A stretch of DNA of 64,000 nt from Leptotrichia sp. HSP-342 (GCF_041199995.1 NZ_CP165646.1:1116001-1180000), one strand, 5' to 3'. Positions 46,066 through 55,561 are shown, counted from the stretch's first letter. The notes: generated from the sequence alone by a model not told the origin. Numbers and translations: made by a program.

Positions 46066-48279
46066 CTAGTTTTCATCAACTTTATATTTCAAGACTCTAG
46101 TTGCATTCAATACAGCAAGCAAAGCAACACCAACGTCTGCAAATACAGCTTCCCACATTGTTGCATCCCCAAAAAGCCCTAGAATTAGAATTATTAATTT
46201 TACAGCAAATGCTAAAGTGATATTTTGCCATACAATTGTTTTAGTTTTTTTAGCTATTTTCATAGCAGTTACAATTTTTGAAGGTTCATCGTTCATTATT
46301 ACAACATCGGCAGCTTCGATGGCGGCATCACTTCCGACACCTCCCATTGCGATTCCGATATCAGCTCTGGCAAGCACAGGAGCATCATTTATTCCATCTC
46401 CTACGAATACAACTTTCCCTTTTTCACTTTTAGTCTTGTAAATTTCTTCCAGCTTTTCAACTTTCTCATTTGGAAGCAGCTCAGCAAAAACTTTGTCAAT
46501 TCCAAGTTTTTGAGCAATATTTTTACCAATTGCATTGTTATCGCCAGTAAGCATTACAATTTCCTTGATTCCGTTTGCTTTCATTCCCTTGATTGCTTTT
46601 GGAGAATCTACTTTTATTTCATCAGAAATCAGGATATTTCCGATATATTGTCCATCAAACGCAATGTAAATTACAGTTCCTAGATTTTCTTTTTCAGTAA
46701 ATTTAATATTTTCCAAGTTCATCAATTTAGAATTTCCAGCCAAAATCTGATGGTTATTTATGTTAGCTTTTATTCCAAATCCTGAAATTTCTTCAAAATC
46801 TTTTATAATACTTTCATCAATTTTTGTAGCAGAATTTTCATATTCAGAAACTATTGACTGTGCAATAGGATGATTCGAAAATTTTTCAATATGTGCAGCA
46901 TATTTTAATAATAAAGATTGTGTCAAATCAGTTTTATTATTTTCAAAATCATTTATTTTTACATTATTTTCAACGTTTATTTCAGTAACTTTGAAGACAC
47001 CTTTTGTCAAAGTTCCAGTCTTGTCCATAACGACACTTTCCACATCATTCAGTGCTTCTAGATAATTTGCACCTTTTACCAGAATCCCATGTTTTGAAGC
47101 ACCACCAATTCCGCCAAAAAATCCTAATGGAATAGAGATAATCAAAGCACATGGACAAGATACAACAAGGAAAATTAAAGCACGATAAATCCAGTCTGTA
47201 AATGTTGCACCTGAAATTAATAATGGAGGGAAAATTGCCATAATTAAAGCTGTTATTACAACTGCTGGAGTATAATATTTTGCAAATTTTGTAATAAAGT
47301 TTTCTGTTTTTGATTTTTTACTGCTTGCATTTTCCACCAAGTTAAGTATTTTGGAAACAGTTGATTCTGAAAACACTTTTACAACTTCAATTTCCACAAG
47401 ACCTGTTTTATTTATAAATCCACTTAGGACATTATCCCCTGTTTTTGCTTCACGAGGAAGTGATTCTCCTGTTAGTGCAGAAGTGTCAAAAGTTGAATTT
47501 CCATTTATAATTTTTCCATCTAAAGGTACTTTTTCTCCTGGTTTTACTACAATAATGTCAGCAACTTTTATTTCTTCAGGATTTACTTTTTTTATTCCAT
47601 TATCAGTTTTAAGATTTGCATAATCAGGACGAATGTCCATTAACGCTATAATAGATTTTCTTGAATTATTAACTGCAATGCCTTGAAACAGTTCTCCAAG
47701 CTGATAGAATAACATAACAGCCACACCTTCAGGGTATTCTCCAATAGCAAATGCCCCAACTGTAGCAATCGCCATCAAAAAGTTTTCATCAAAAACTTGC
47801 CCCTTCAAAATATTTTTTACAGCAGACAGCAGTACATCACCACCGATTATGAAATAACTTATTAGAAATACAGCTAATTTAGGAATAAATAAAGTTTTTG
47901 GAATAAAAATTCCTAAAACAAATAAAATTCCACCAATTAATAATTTTTTCTTTATTTTATCAGTATCCTCTTCTCCATGAGTGTGAGAGTGGCTGTGATC
48001 ATGAGAGTGTGCATGAGAATGCGAATGATCATGGCTATGGGCATGAAGTTTTTTGGTAGAAATCTTTACTCCGTCCTTAATTTTACTTACCTCATCTTGA
48101 ATAAATTTCACCAGTTCATCTTGTGAAAAATTCTCAGATTCTATAATAACTCGTTTTCCAAGGAAATCAACAGTAGCTGCCTTAATCCTTTGCAATGTAT
48201 TTAATTTACGTTCAATCTTAGCAGCACAATTTGGGCAGTCTACCCCTTCAATAAACAATGTGCATTCATTAGTTTTCAT
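46066..48279 (-). CDS. Heavy-metal P1B-type ATPase (Zn/Cd/Pb exporter)
   Basis: 737 residues from ATG at 48279, chosen because GGAGGTT at 48286-48292 (minus strand) is correctly spaced; the upstream ATG is not. N-terminal HMA domain with GVDCPNCAAKIE (CxxC), a His-rich linker (HSHDHSHSHAHSHDHS and more), transmembrane SCPCALIISIPLG (CPC metal site), phosphorylation loop DKTGTLTKG, TGES, and GDGINDAPVLARAD. The CPC plus His-rich linker and the WEAVFADVGVALLAVLNATR end favour Zn/Cd over Cu. The promoter contains an ArsR/SmtB-like operator. Confidence 0.94.
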   Translation of the reverse strand: MKTNECTLFIEGVDCPNCAAKIERKLNTLQRIKAATVDFLGKRVIIESENFSQDELVKFIQDEVSKIKDGVKISTKKLHAHSHDHSHSHAHSHDHSHSHTHGEEDTDKIKKKLLIGGILFVLGIFIPKTLFIPKLAVFLISYFIIGGDVLLSAVKNILKGQVFDENFLMAIATVGAFAIGEYPEGVAVMLFYQLGELFQGIAVNNSRKSIIALMDIRPDYANLKTDNGIKKVNPEEIKVADIIVVKPGEKVPLDGKIINGNSTFDTSALTGESLPREAKTGDNVLSGFINKTGLVEIEVVKVFSESTVSKILNLVENASSKKSKTENFITKFAKYYTPAVVITALIMAIFPPLLISGATFTDWIYRALIFLVVSCPCALIISIPLGFFGGIGGASKHGILVKGANYLEALNDVESVVMDKTGTLTKGVFKVTEINVENNVKINDFENNKTDLTQSLLLKYAAHIEKFSNHPIAQSIVSEYENSATKIDESIIKDFEEISGFGIKANINNHQILAGNSKLMNLENIKFTEKENLGTVIYIAFDGQYIGNILISDEIKVDSPKAIKGMKANGIKEIVMLTGDNNAIGKNIAQKLGIDKVFAELLPNEKVEKLEEIYKTKSEKGKVVFVGDGINDAPVLARADIGIAMGGVGSDAAIEAADVVIMNDEPSKIVTAMKIAKKTKTIVWQNITLAFAVKLIILILGLFGDATMWEAVFADVGVALLAVLNATRVLKYKVDEN

Positions 48280-48326
48280 GAACTTAACCTCCATTTTTTA
48301 TTTATCAAATTTATTTTATTTAAACG

Positions 48327-48378
48327 TATGAACATTTATTCATATATTTATTTTACTATATTTAATATTTATTGTCAA
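48327..48378 (-). promoter_or_regulatory. Metal-ATPase promoter with ArsR/SmtB-type operator
   Basis: Minus strand: TTGACA (48378-48373), 17 nt, TAAAAT (48355-48350). Just downstream, around the expected transcription start, is the perfect inverted repeat TATGAA-N6-TTCATA (48327-48344), which fits the TGAA-N6-TTCA core of ArsR/SmtB/CzrA operators. Binding there would block transcription until metal releases the repressor. No repressor gene is in the window. Confidence 0.65.
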
Positions 48379-48654
48379 CATATTTTTTTGATTAATCTCA
48401 AAGTTAATTTATTATAATTTAAACCATTAAAAAAATTTTTTAATTTTCTATTTAAGAAAAAGAATATTCTCAGATTTTTATGATATAATTTATTAGATTA
48501 TATTTATACATTTATTTTTTCAATAATAAGAAATGTTTTTTTAGTGTAATATATTTTGAATTTGAAAAAACAACAATTATTAAAAATTTAATGTAATACT
48601 TAGAAATTTTATAAAAAATATTCTATAAAATAAATATTTAGAAAGGAATGACTT

Positions 48655-49146
48655 ATGATGAAAAAATTAGTTTTAGGAGCATTATTATCATTTGGGATGT
48701 TAAGTTTTTCGCAAAACATAAAAGTACAGAAGGGAAGTTACTGTAAAGGAATTTCAGGAAAATCTGCAGATAGCGGAAGCGGTTCAGGAACTTTTACCAG
48801 ATTTTACGACACTTGTGTTATTAATGGAATAACTTATAAAAATGTAGCTTTAGAATACGGAGCTAATATGGCAATTTATAGAGAAGCTAAAATTGAGCAA
48901 AAGAATATAGTTTCAAATGTAAAAAAATTTTTAAATACAAAATTAGAAAAGAGCGATGTCTCTGTTTTAAAACCAGGAATCACTTTAGAATACGAAAAAA
49001 ATGCAGAAATTATAAATGTTCCATTTACTGGTAATAAGTGGCCAGACGAGGGAGCCTCACGAAGCGATACAGAAGAAGTAACCAAAGATAGATTTTATAT
49101 TGAAGACATATATCCAATAGAAGCAGATAAGGTAAATAAAAAATAA
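48655..49146 (+). CDS. Small secreted protein, unknown
   Basis: 163 residues. Signal peptide (LVLGALLSFGMLSFS). The mature part has a Ser/Gly patch (GKSADSGSGSGTF) and two Cys (GSYCKG and FYDTCVING) that could form a disulfide, then GITYKNVALEYGANMAIYRE and a charged tail. ATG 48655 or the next codon (48658) may be the start. Divergent from the metal ATPase, with about 360 nt of A/T-rich DNA between. No family recognised. Confidence 0.6.
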   Translation: MMKKLVLGALLSFGMLSFSQNIKVQKGSYCKGISGKSADSGSGSGTFTRFYDTCVINGITYKNVALEYGANMAIYREAKIEQKNIVSNVKKFLNTKLEKSDVSVLKPGITLEYEKNAEIINVPFTGNKWPDEGASRSDTEEVTKDRFYIEDIYPIEADKVNKK

Positions 49147-49157
49147 ATACAAGCACA

Positions 49158-49206
49158 GGCTTTTTAATATTAACTCATTATTAGTTAATCTATTATTAAA
49201 AAGTAC
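49158..49206 (+). terminator. Palindromic stem-loop, probable terminator
   Basis: TTTTTAATA (49161-49169) pairs with TATTAAAAA (49194-49202) and TTAAC with GTTAA inside it; T-rich sequence follows at 49210. Likely end of the gene at 48655. Confidence 0.45.
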
Positions 49207-49368
49207 TGTCTTTTTAATTTTCAAAAAAATATCAAAATTTAAAAATTTAGATTTAACTATCACTAAAAGACATAGTGATTATAAGAAAAAATCATTTGAG
49301 ATTTTAAATAATATTTGTTACAATTGGGTATAGGTTTAATGAAAAATAATAACTTTAGGAGGGAAAAA

Positions 49369-51117
49369 ATGGCATTAGAAAAGGTAAATTCGCCAGAAGA
49401 CTTGAAAAAATTAAGTAGAGAAGAATTAATAGTATTGGCACAGGATATTAGGGATGCAATGCTTCACAGAGTTAGTAATAAAGGGGGACATGTGGGACCT
49501 GACTTTGGGGCAGTTGAACTAATAATTGCATTACACAAAGTGTTTAATTCACCTGTTGATAAATTTGTATTTGACGTTTCACACCAATGTTATCCGCATA
49601 AAATTATTACTGGGAGAAAATTTGGATTTTTAGATTTGGATAGGTATTCGGAAGTTTCGGGGTATACCAATCAAGATGAAAGTGAACATGATTTCTTTAA
49701 AATCGGGCATACTTCGACATCTGTGAGTTTAGCGACTGGACTTGCTAAAGCGAGAGATTTACGTGGTGTAAAAGAAAATATAATTGCAATTATTGGGGAT
49801 GGTTCTCTTAGTGGCGGAGAAGCATTTGAAGGGCTTAATGTAGCCTCTGAACTTAATACAAATATGATTATTATTGCAAATGACAATGATATGTCGATTG
49901 CTGAAAATCACGGAGGGCTTTACAAAAATTTAAGAGAATTAAGAGAAAGTAATGGACAGGCTCAAAATAATTATTTTAAATCATTAGGACTTGACTATAT
50001 TTATGTGGATAAAGGAAATGATTTGGAAGCTTTGATAGAAGTTTTTGAGAAAGTAAAAGATATTGATCATCCAATAGTTGTTCACGTGCATACTCAAAAA
50101 GGAAAAGGTCTGTCTTACGCTGAAAAGGATAAGGAAACTTGGCACTATGGAATGCCTTTTGATCCAAAAACGGGAGAAAGCAAAGTAAATTATTCTGGCG
50201 GGCTAAGTAACGATACTGCTGAATTTTTGATGGATAAAATGAAAAAAGATCCGGCAGTAGCTGTTGTAACTTCTGGAACACCAACTGTTTTAGGATTTAC
50301 AAAGGATAGAAGAGAAAAATTTGAAAAACAGTTTAGTGATGTTGGAATTGCAGAGGAACAGGCTGTAGCAATGATTTCTGGAATGGCTAAAAATGGCGGA
50401 AAACCAATATACGGAGTTTTCAGTACATTTATTCAAAGAACTTATGATCAGCTTTCACAAGATTTGGCAATAAATAATAATCCATCTACCATTCTTATTT
50501 TCGGTGGAGGACTAGGCGGAATGAGCGATGTAACTCATTTATGCTGGTTTGACATCTCATTAGTGTCAAATATTCCAAACATCGTATTTTTAGCTCCAAC
50601 AAGCAAAGAAGAATATTTCGCAATGCTAGACTGGTCAATCGAATACAAAGGACACCCAGTTGCAATAAGAGTGCCGTCTCAATTGTCAGAAGATACAGGG
50701 AACGTACAAAAAGACTTTAGCGACCTAAATAAATATCTTGTTACTGAAAAAGGAAAAGACGTGGCAATTTTAGGGTTAGGTAACTTTTACAAATTAGGAA
50801 AAGAAGTAAAAGAGCTTTTAAAAAAAAATGGAATCAATGCAACATTAATTAACCCAAGATATGCCTCAGGGCTTGATGAAACATTGTTAAACGAATTAAA
50901 AGCAGAACACAAATTAGTTGTTACACTAGAAGATGGTGTAATTGACGGTGGATTTGGAGAAAAAATTGCGAGATTCTACGGGGCTTCTGATATGAAAGTC
51001 TTAAATTATGGTATTAAGAAAGAATTTACCGATAGAGTGACTCCAGATGTGGCGTTTAAGAGTAATAGATTAACGAAAGAGCAGATTACACAGGATATTT
51101 TAGACATTGTGAAATAA
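49369..51117 (+). CDS. 1-deoxy-D-xylulose-5-phosphate synthase-like transketolase
   Basis: 582 residues from ATG 49369 (AGGAGGG at 49357-49363); a TTG-led extension upstream lacks a ribosome site. Layout is that of DXS: NSPEDLKKLSREELIVLAQD, GGHVGPDFGAVELIIALHKV, thiamine-diphosphate motif AIIGDGSLSGGEAFEGLN, AEEQAVAMISGMAKNGGKPI, and VTLEDGVIDGGFGEKIARFY. It departs from classical DXS (GDGALTGG, NxGH, and 620-640 residues), so it may be a variant DXS or a related transketolase-type enzyme with another substrate. Requires ThDP and Mg. Terminator at 51131. Confidence 0.8.
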   Translation: MALEKVNSPEDLKKLSREELIVLAQDIRDAMLHRVSNKGGHVGPDFGAVELIIALHKVFNSPVDKFVFDVSHQCYPHKIITGRKFGFLDLDRYSEVSGYTNQDESEHDFFKIGHTSTSVSLATGLAKARDLRGVKENIIAIIGDGSLSGGEAFEGLNVASELNTNMIIIANDNDMSIAENHGGLYKNLRELRESNGQAQNNYFKSLGLDYIYVDKGNDLEALIEVFEKVKDIDHPIVVHVHTQKGKGLSYAEKDKETWHYGMPFDPKTGESKVNYSGGLSNDTAEFLMDKMKKDPAVAVVTSGTPTVLGFTKDRREKFEKQFSDVGIAEEQAVAMISGMAKNGGKPIYGVFSTFIQRTYDQLSQDLAINNNPSTILIFGGGLGGMSDVTHLCWFDISLVSNIPNIVFLAPTSKEEYFAMLDWSIEYKGHPVAIRVPSQLSEDTGNVQKDFSDLNKYLVTEKGKDVAILGLGNFYKLGKEVKELLKKNGINATLINPRYASGLDETLLNELKAEHKLVVTLEDGVIDGGFGEKIARFYGASDMKVLNYGIKKEFTDRVTPDVAFKSNRLTKEQITQDILDIVK

Positions 51118-51130
51118 TTTATATTAAATG

Positions 51131-51170
51131 AAATCAGAAATGACTTTTTGAAGGATTTTCTGATTTTTTT
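51131..51170 (+). terminator. Terminator after the DXS-like gene
   Basis: AAATCAGAAA (51131-51140) pairs with TTTCTGATTT (51157-51166), followed by TTTT. Confidence 0.8.
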
Positions 51171-51331
51171 ATATTCTTTCTTTTTCTTAAAAATCAAAAT
51201 TGTATTTCAAAAAAAAATTTGATATACTTGTTTTATAAAATTAAGTTTATAAAAGTTAAATAAAACAAAAGTTTCGAGAAAATAGTTATAATTTTCAAGT
51301 TTATTTTTAAAATAATAAAGCGAGGAATAAT

Positions 51332-52096
51332 ATGAAAATAAAAAAATATGAAATAAATTTTGAAGAAATAGATAAAAAATTAAATAAATACAAAAAAATA
51401 AAACTTAATGAACATTTATTAAAACAATTAAGAAAGGATCTGATAATAAAATGGACATACAACAGCAATGCAATTGAAGGAAGCACTTTTACATTGATGG
51501 AAACAAAAGTTCTGCTGGAAGAAGGGATAACTGTTGGTGGGAAAACTATGAGAGAACATCTTGAAATAATAGGGCATGCTGAAGCCATTTATTATTTGGA
51601 AGAAATTATAAAAGATGATACGGAACTATCAGAAAAAGAGATAAGAAATATTCATAGTTTAGTAACAAAAGGCATTGAAAATATAAATCCGGGACAGTAT
51701 CGAACAGTCCCAGTCTATATAAGCGGTGCAGAGCATATTCCACCACAGCCTTACATGATATTCCCTGAAATGGAAAAATTAATGTTATGGTATAGAAATG
51801 AGGCAAATGAGTTGCATCCGATAGAAAGAGCAACTATTTTACATGGTGAATTTGTCAAAATACATCCATTTTTAGATGGAAATGGAAGAACTTCCAGACT
51901 GCTTTTAAATTTTGAACTTATGAAAAATGGCTATCCTCCGATAATTATTGAAAAGTCGGAAAGAGCAATTTATTTTGAAAGTCTGGAAAAAGGTTCACTA
52001 ACAGGTGACTGGACTGATTTTATACAGTTTGTTGCTAAAAAATGTGAAGAAAGAATTGATTTTATAAATTCATTTAAAGAAAAAGAAACAAAATAA
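51332..52096 (+). CDS. Fic-domain protein (AMP transferase family)
   Basis: 254 residues. The active-site loop HPFLDGNGRTSRLLLNFELM is a full FIC motif (HxFxxGNGRxxR). An inhibitory helix YNSNAIEGSTFTLMET near residue 45 matches the (S/T)xxxE(G/N) antitoxin motif, placing it in the class with a built-in N-terminal inhibitor. Fic enzymes transfer AMP or other nucleotide parts to hydroxyls of target proteins, and some remove them. Target unknown. It stands alone between housekeeping genes. The start follows AAGCGAGGAAT. Confidence 0.93.
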   Translation: MKIKKYEINFEEIDKKLNKYKKIKLNEHLLKQLRKDLIIKWTYNSNAIEGSTFTLMETKVLLEEGITVGGKTMREHLEIIGHAEAIYYLEEIIKDDTELSEKEIRNIHSLVTKGIENINPGQYRTVPVYISGAEHIPPQPYMIFPEMEKLMLWYRNEANELHPIERATILHGEFVKIHPFLDGNGRTSRLLLNFELMKNGYPPIIIEKSERAIYFESLEKGSLTGDWTDFIQFVAKKCEERIDFINSFKEKETK

Positions 52097-52157
52097 TAAA
52101 AATACAAAAAATGGGGCATAAAAATACCCCTTTAATTATGTAAATTATAAAAATATA

Positions 52158-53357
52158 TTATTTCATAACTCTCAATATTAGCCTCTCTTTTGCATCCTTC
52201 AAAATCTCATTAATTTCATTTTTTGAAATATTATTTGCTAAGATGATATAGTAATTTTCAATTTGATTTATTAGTTCAAATGGCGAATTTTCTATATCAA
52301 AATCATCTGAAACTCTTATATAGTAAGAATCTTTTACTGTATTTGAATCCACAATTTCAAATACTTTTGTAGAATTAAAGAAATAATCTGATTCAATATG
52401 GTTTCTTGTTACAATTTTTACGATGTCTGCAACTACAGCTGATGCAGTTGGATCCATTCCTGCACCTTTTCCATAAAATAAAGTTTTGTCTGTATAAGAA
52501 CCTGTTGTTTCAATCGCATTGTAAACATCATCAACTTTTGCTAAAATTTCACTGTTTGGAATTAATGTTGGCTCTACTGAAATTTGTACTGATTTATCAG
52601 ATAAAAGTTTTGAGCTTGCAATTAATTTTATAGTTGAGTTTAGTTGGTTTGCTGAAAAGATATCAACTGTGCTGATTTCTCTTATTCCTGATAATTGCAT
52701 ATCTTTGAACTTGATTGAACCTCCATAGGCTAGTGAGGCAAGAATATTTATTTTATGTCCTGCATCAATTCCATCTACATCATAAGTAGGATCAGCTTCC
52801 GCATACCCTTTTTCAGAAGCAATTTTTAGTGCTTCATCAAATGATAAATTATCTTCTTTCATTTTTGTCAAAATATAATTTGAAGTTCCGTTCATAATTC
52901 CACGAATTTCAGTAACTGTATTTGCAACTAGACTTTCCATCAAAGGTGTTACAATAGGAATCCCTCCACCAACAGCAGCTTCAAACAGGAATGACACGCC
53001 ATTTTGTTTTGCACGTTGGAATAATTCCACTCCGTATTTTGCGATTAAAGCCTTGTTTGCTGTAACAACGCTTTTTTTAGCTTCAAAGGCCTCGATAATT
53101 ATTTGTTTTGCGATAGTTTCTCCACCGATTAGCTCCACAACAATCTTGATTTCAGGATCGTTTAAGATTTTCTTATAGTCGTTTATAAGGATTGATTTGT
53201 CAAAATCAAAAGAAAAATCACGGTTAATGTTTAAATCACAGGCATATTTTACTTTAATATCGGCTCTTGATTTTTCAAAAATGCTTTCCTTTTCGTTTGT
53301 TAATACTTTAAGAACTCCCTCTCCGACAGTTCCCAATCCAATAATTCCTATTTTCAT
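52158..53357 (-). CDS. hom: Homoserine dehydrogenase
   Basis: 399 residues. NAD(P)-binding GLGTVGEGVLKVL at the N terminus, VELIGGETIAKQIIIEAFEA, TANKALIAKYG with the conserved Lys, FEAAVGGGIPIVTPL and GIMNGTSNYILTKM, and GYAEADPTYDVDGIDAGHKI, the catalytic/substrate block. The C-terminal ACT-like region is short (about 60 residues) compared with 430-residue enzymes, so feedback control by threonine may be weaker (inference). It reduces aspartate semialdehyde to homoserine. 66 nt after lysC on the same strand; probably one operon. Confidence 0.95.
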   Translation of the reverse strand: MKIGIIGLGTVGEGVLKVLTNEKESIFEKSRADIKVKYACDLNINRDFSFDFDKSILINDYKKILNDPEIKIVVELIGGETIAKQIIIEAFEAKKSVVTANKALIAKYGVELFQRAKQNGVSFLFEAAVGGGIPIVTPLMESLVANTVTEIRGIMNGTSNYILTKMKEDNLSFDEALKIASEKGYAEADPTYDVDGIDAGHKINILASLAYGGSIKFKDMQLSGIREISTVDIFSANQLNSTIKLIASSKLLSDKSVQISVEPTLIPNSEILAKVDDVYNAIETTGSYTDKTLFYGKGAGMDPTASAVVADIVKIVTRNHIESDYFFNSTKVFEIVDSNTVKDSYYIRVSDDFDIENSPFELINQIENYYIILANNISKNEINEILKDAKERLILRVMK

Positions 53358-53423
53358 ACTTTTTAAAGTCCTCCCTTTCGGTTATCTGTTTTTTGTTTTA
53401 TTTTTTGTCCTTTTCATTCTTCA

Positions 53424-54686
53424 TTAATCATCAATTTCGATAAATCTTTTGTGAAGTGCAGTTACAGCCTTATCTATATATTTTTCATGAATAATGCACG
53501 AAACATTAATTTCAGAGCAAGAAATCATATCAATGTTTATGTTATTTTCAGCAAGGATGTCAAAAATTTCAGATGTAGTTTCATAATGGCTTTTTAATCC
53601 GATTCCAACGACAGAAACCTTTGCGATTTTTTCTTCAAAAGAAACACCTTCCGCTCCAATTTTTTCCTTTATTTGCTCTGAAATGGCAACAGCTTCCTTC
53701 AAGTCGTCGCTTTTTACAGTAAATGAAATGTTATTTAATTCTTTATTTCTGCTTGAACTTTGTAAAATTATGTCAGTATTGATTTTTTCCTTTGCCAGTC
53801 TGGAAAATACTTTTGCAGCGATTCCTGGTTTGTCAGGCACTCCAAAAAGTGTGATTTTTCCTTCGTTTTTAGAAGATGTGATACCTGCGATTTTTACTTT
53901 TTCCATAGCTTCTCCTTTTGTGTCAATGTTTTGATTTCCTATTTCATCAAATCCCTCTTCCCTTTGGACAATCGTTCCTGTAGAATCATCAAATGATGAA
54001 CGTAAATGTATCTTTATACCGTATTTGGCAGCAATTTCGACTGATCTTGGATGGAGCACTTTTGCCCCTGAGGCAGCCAGTTCCAACATTTCCTGATATG
54101 AAATTGTTTTTAGCTTTCTTGCATTTTTTACAATTCTCGGATCAGCCGTGTAAACTCCGTCAACATCGGTGTAAATTTCCACTTCATCAGCATTAAGAGC
54201 CGCTCCCAATGCAACAGCGGTTGTATCAGAACCACCACGTCCAAGCGTAGTAATCTCATTATTTTCTGTAATTCCCTGAAATCCAGCAAACACAACTACA
54301 TTTCCCTCGTCTAGTTTTTCCTGTATAATTTGGGTATCAATGTCAATGATTTTAGCTTTTGTATGCACAGATGTCGTTTTAAAATTAACTTGAAAAGCAT
54401 TTAGTGAAACAGCCTTTTCTCCAATATCAGCTACAGCAATTGCAAGTGATGCAATCGAAATCTGCTCCCCTGAAGTCAAAAGCATATCAAATTCACGTTT
54501 ATTTGGCGAATCTGACAACTCATAAGCTCTTTTTATCAGTTCGTCAGTCCTCCCAGCCGGTGCAGAAACAACAACGATTACATCGTGTCCAGCCTTTTTA
54601 TACTTTACAACTCTTTTAGCCACTTCCTTTACCCTCTCGGCATTTGCAACGGAAGTTCCGCCATATTTCTGTATAATTAAAGCCAT
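53424..54686 (-). CDS. lysC: Aspartate kinase
   Basis: 420 residues, monofunctional. KYGGTSVANAERVKEVA at the N terminus, VVVSAPAGRTDELI, LLTSGEQIS, GFQGITENNEITTLGRGGSD (ATP/aspartate site) and EIYTDVDGVYTADPRI. Two ACT domains at the C terminus (ITLFGVPDKPGIAAKVF, and VVGIGLKSHYETTSEIFDIL) for amino-acid feedback. First enzyme of the aspartate family; with hom downstream it feeds homoserine, threonine and methionine. No lysine riboswitch was seen upstream, only 80 nt of A/T DNA. Confidence 0.96.
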   Translation of the reverse strand: MALIIQKYGGTSVANAERVKEVAKRVVKYKKAGHDVIVVVSAPAGRTDELIKRAYELSDSPNKREFDMLLTSGEQISIASLAIAVADIGEKAVSLNAFQVNFKTTSVHTKAKIIDIDTQIIQEKLDEGNVVVFAGFQGITENNEITTLGRGGSDTTAVALGAALNADEVEIYTDVDGVYTADPRIVKNARKLKTISYQEMLELAASGAKVLHPRSVEIAAKYGIKIHLRSSFDDSTGTIVQREEGFDEIGNQNIDTKGEAMEKVKIAGITSSKNEGKITLFGVPDKPGIAAKVFSRLAKEKINTDIILQSSSRNKELNNISFTVKSDDLKEAVAISEQIKEKIGAEGVSFEEKIAKVSVVGIGLKSHYETTSEIFDILAENNINIDMISCSEINVSCIIHEKYIDKAVTALHKRFIEIDD

Positions 54687-54900
54687 ATTACCTCCTATTT
54701 TTTCATAAAATTTAACTACTCTATAATATACTATTTTTTTTCATAAATTTCAATATTTTCATAAGCAAAGAATAACATATTCTAAGTCAATATTACTCTT
54801 CAAAAGAGTAGTTTGCTCTACGGCTGTCGTTGGATTTTCTACTTCGATTAAAGAGAATGTTTGTAACCACATTCAAACTACTGTTATATTTGATTCGTTA

Positions 54901-55561
54901 CTATCTTTTAAAAGAGTCTTCATATTCCTGTATACTTAACTTGTCTATCGCTATATCATATTGTTCTTGTTCAGCTATATATTTTTTTTTGTTACTTTAT
55001 TTAAGTCTACTATACTCACATGACTCACATGATATCCTTTTGACCAGAAATGTTTGTTTCCAAATTTATATTCTAAGTTTGCATATTCCTTTTAAATATT
55101 CCATAAAACTTGATACACTTATTTTGGTAGTATAGTAAAACCCATTCAAAACAGAACTATCTTATCAAATAAAACAGAAGTAACTGCTTCCTCAAGCATA
55201 TTGAAATTATGAGCTATGTCTTTTTAAGCTTTGTCTATCCATACAATGTGCTGGAACTTATGTTGAATTGAAATAACACTTTTATTTTTCGATTTTCATA
55301 ATAAAAATTTAAAATTTTTTTTCTATAAATCTTTTTCATATGCTGTAATATTATTATACCGTATTTTTAGGTCGTTTTTGTATAAGTTTTACTATATATT
55401 TACCAGTGTATGTACTTGATCTTTCTTCAGATGGTATTCTATTATTTCGACTTCTTTATACTCATTATGATTTTCTTAAAATTTTTCCCATGCTTTTTCT
55501 GTATTGACTGTATACAATTTTTGTCTGTACTTAGGTGTAAATATATACGATATTTACACAT
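54901..55561 (-). pseudogene. IS200/IS605 tnpA relic, split by a small IS630-derived insert
   Basis: Minus strand: from about 55561 CKYRIYLH..., EYKEVEIIEYHLKKDQVHTL, then the insert 55131-55398, then PKISVSSFMEYLKGICKL, and after a frameshift NLEYKFGNKHFWSKGYHVSH and EQEQYDIAIDKLSIQEYEDS before a stop at 54901. These are the TnpA (Y1 HUH transposase) segments of IS200-type elements. Hairpins at about 54800 (ACTCTT/AAGAGT) and 55618-55660 (TCCTTTAT..ATAAAGGA) may be the element's structured ends. Dead by frameshift and insertion. Confidence 0.72.
55131..55398 (-). mobile_element. MITE-like internally deleted IS630
   Basis: About 265 bp with both IS630 ends (TAGTAAAACC at 55133 and AAGTTTTACTA to 55395) flanked by TA. 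Inside are only the terminal parts of the transposase on the minus strand: start-side sequence with the same TACCGTATTTTTAGGTCG context as copy 2 and end-side codons matching NTLEEAVTSVLFDK. The middle, including the catalytic domain, is missing. It could be mobilised only by a transposase in trans. Confidence 0.75.

Noticed and set aside
46217..47623. Plus-strand frames inside the metal ATPase gene.
   Set aside because: Shadows of a long, well-supported gene on the other strand.
52112..52130. GGGG..CCCC hairpin between the Fic gene and hom as a terminator.
   Set aside because: Only four G-C pairs with mismatched flanks and a large loop; too weak to call.
54687..54800. Possible lysine riboswitch before lysC.
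   Set aside because: The leader is short and A/T-rich with none of the expected conserved helices or K-turn.
54830..55135. 101-codon plus-strand reading frame that looks like a membrane protein.
   Set aside because: The opposite strand encodes clear IS200 TnpA segments; the frame is a shadow of that relic.
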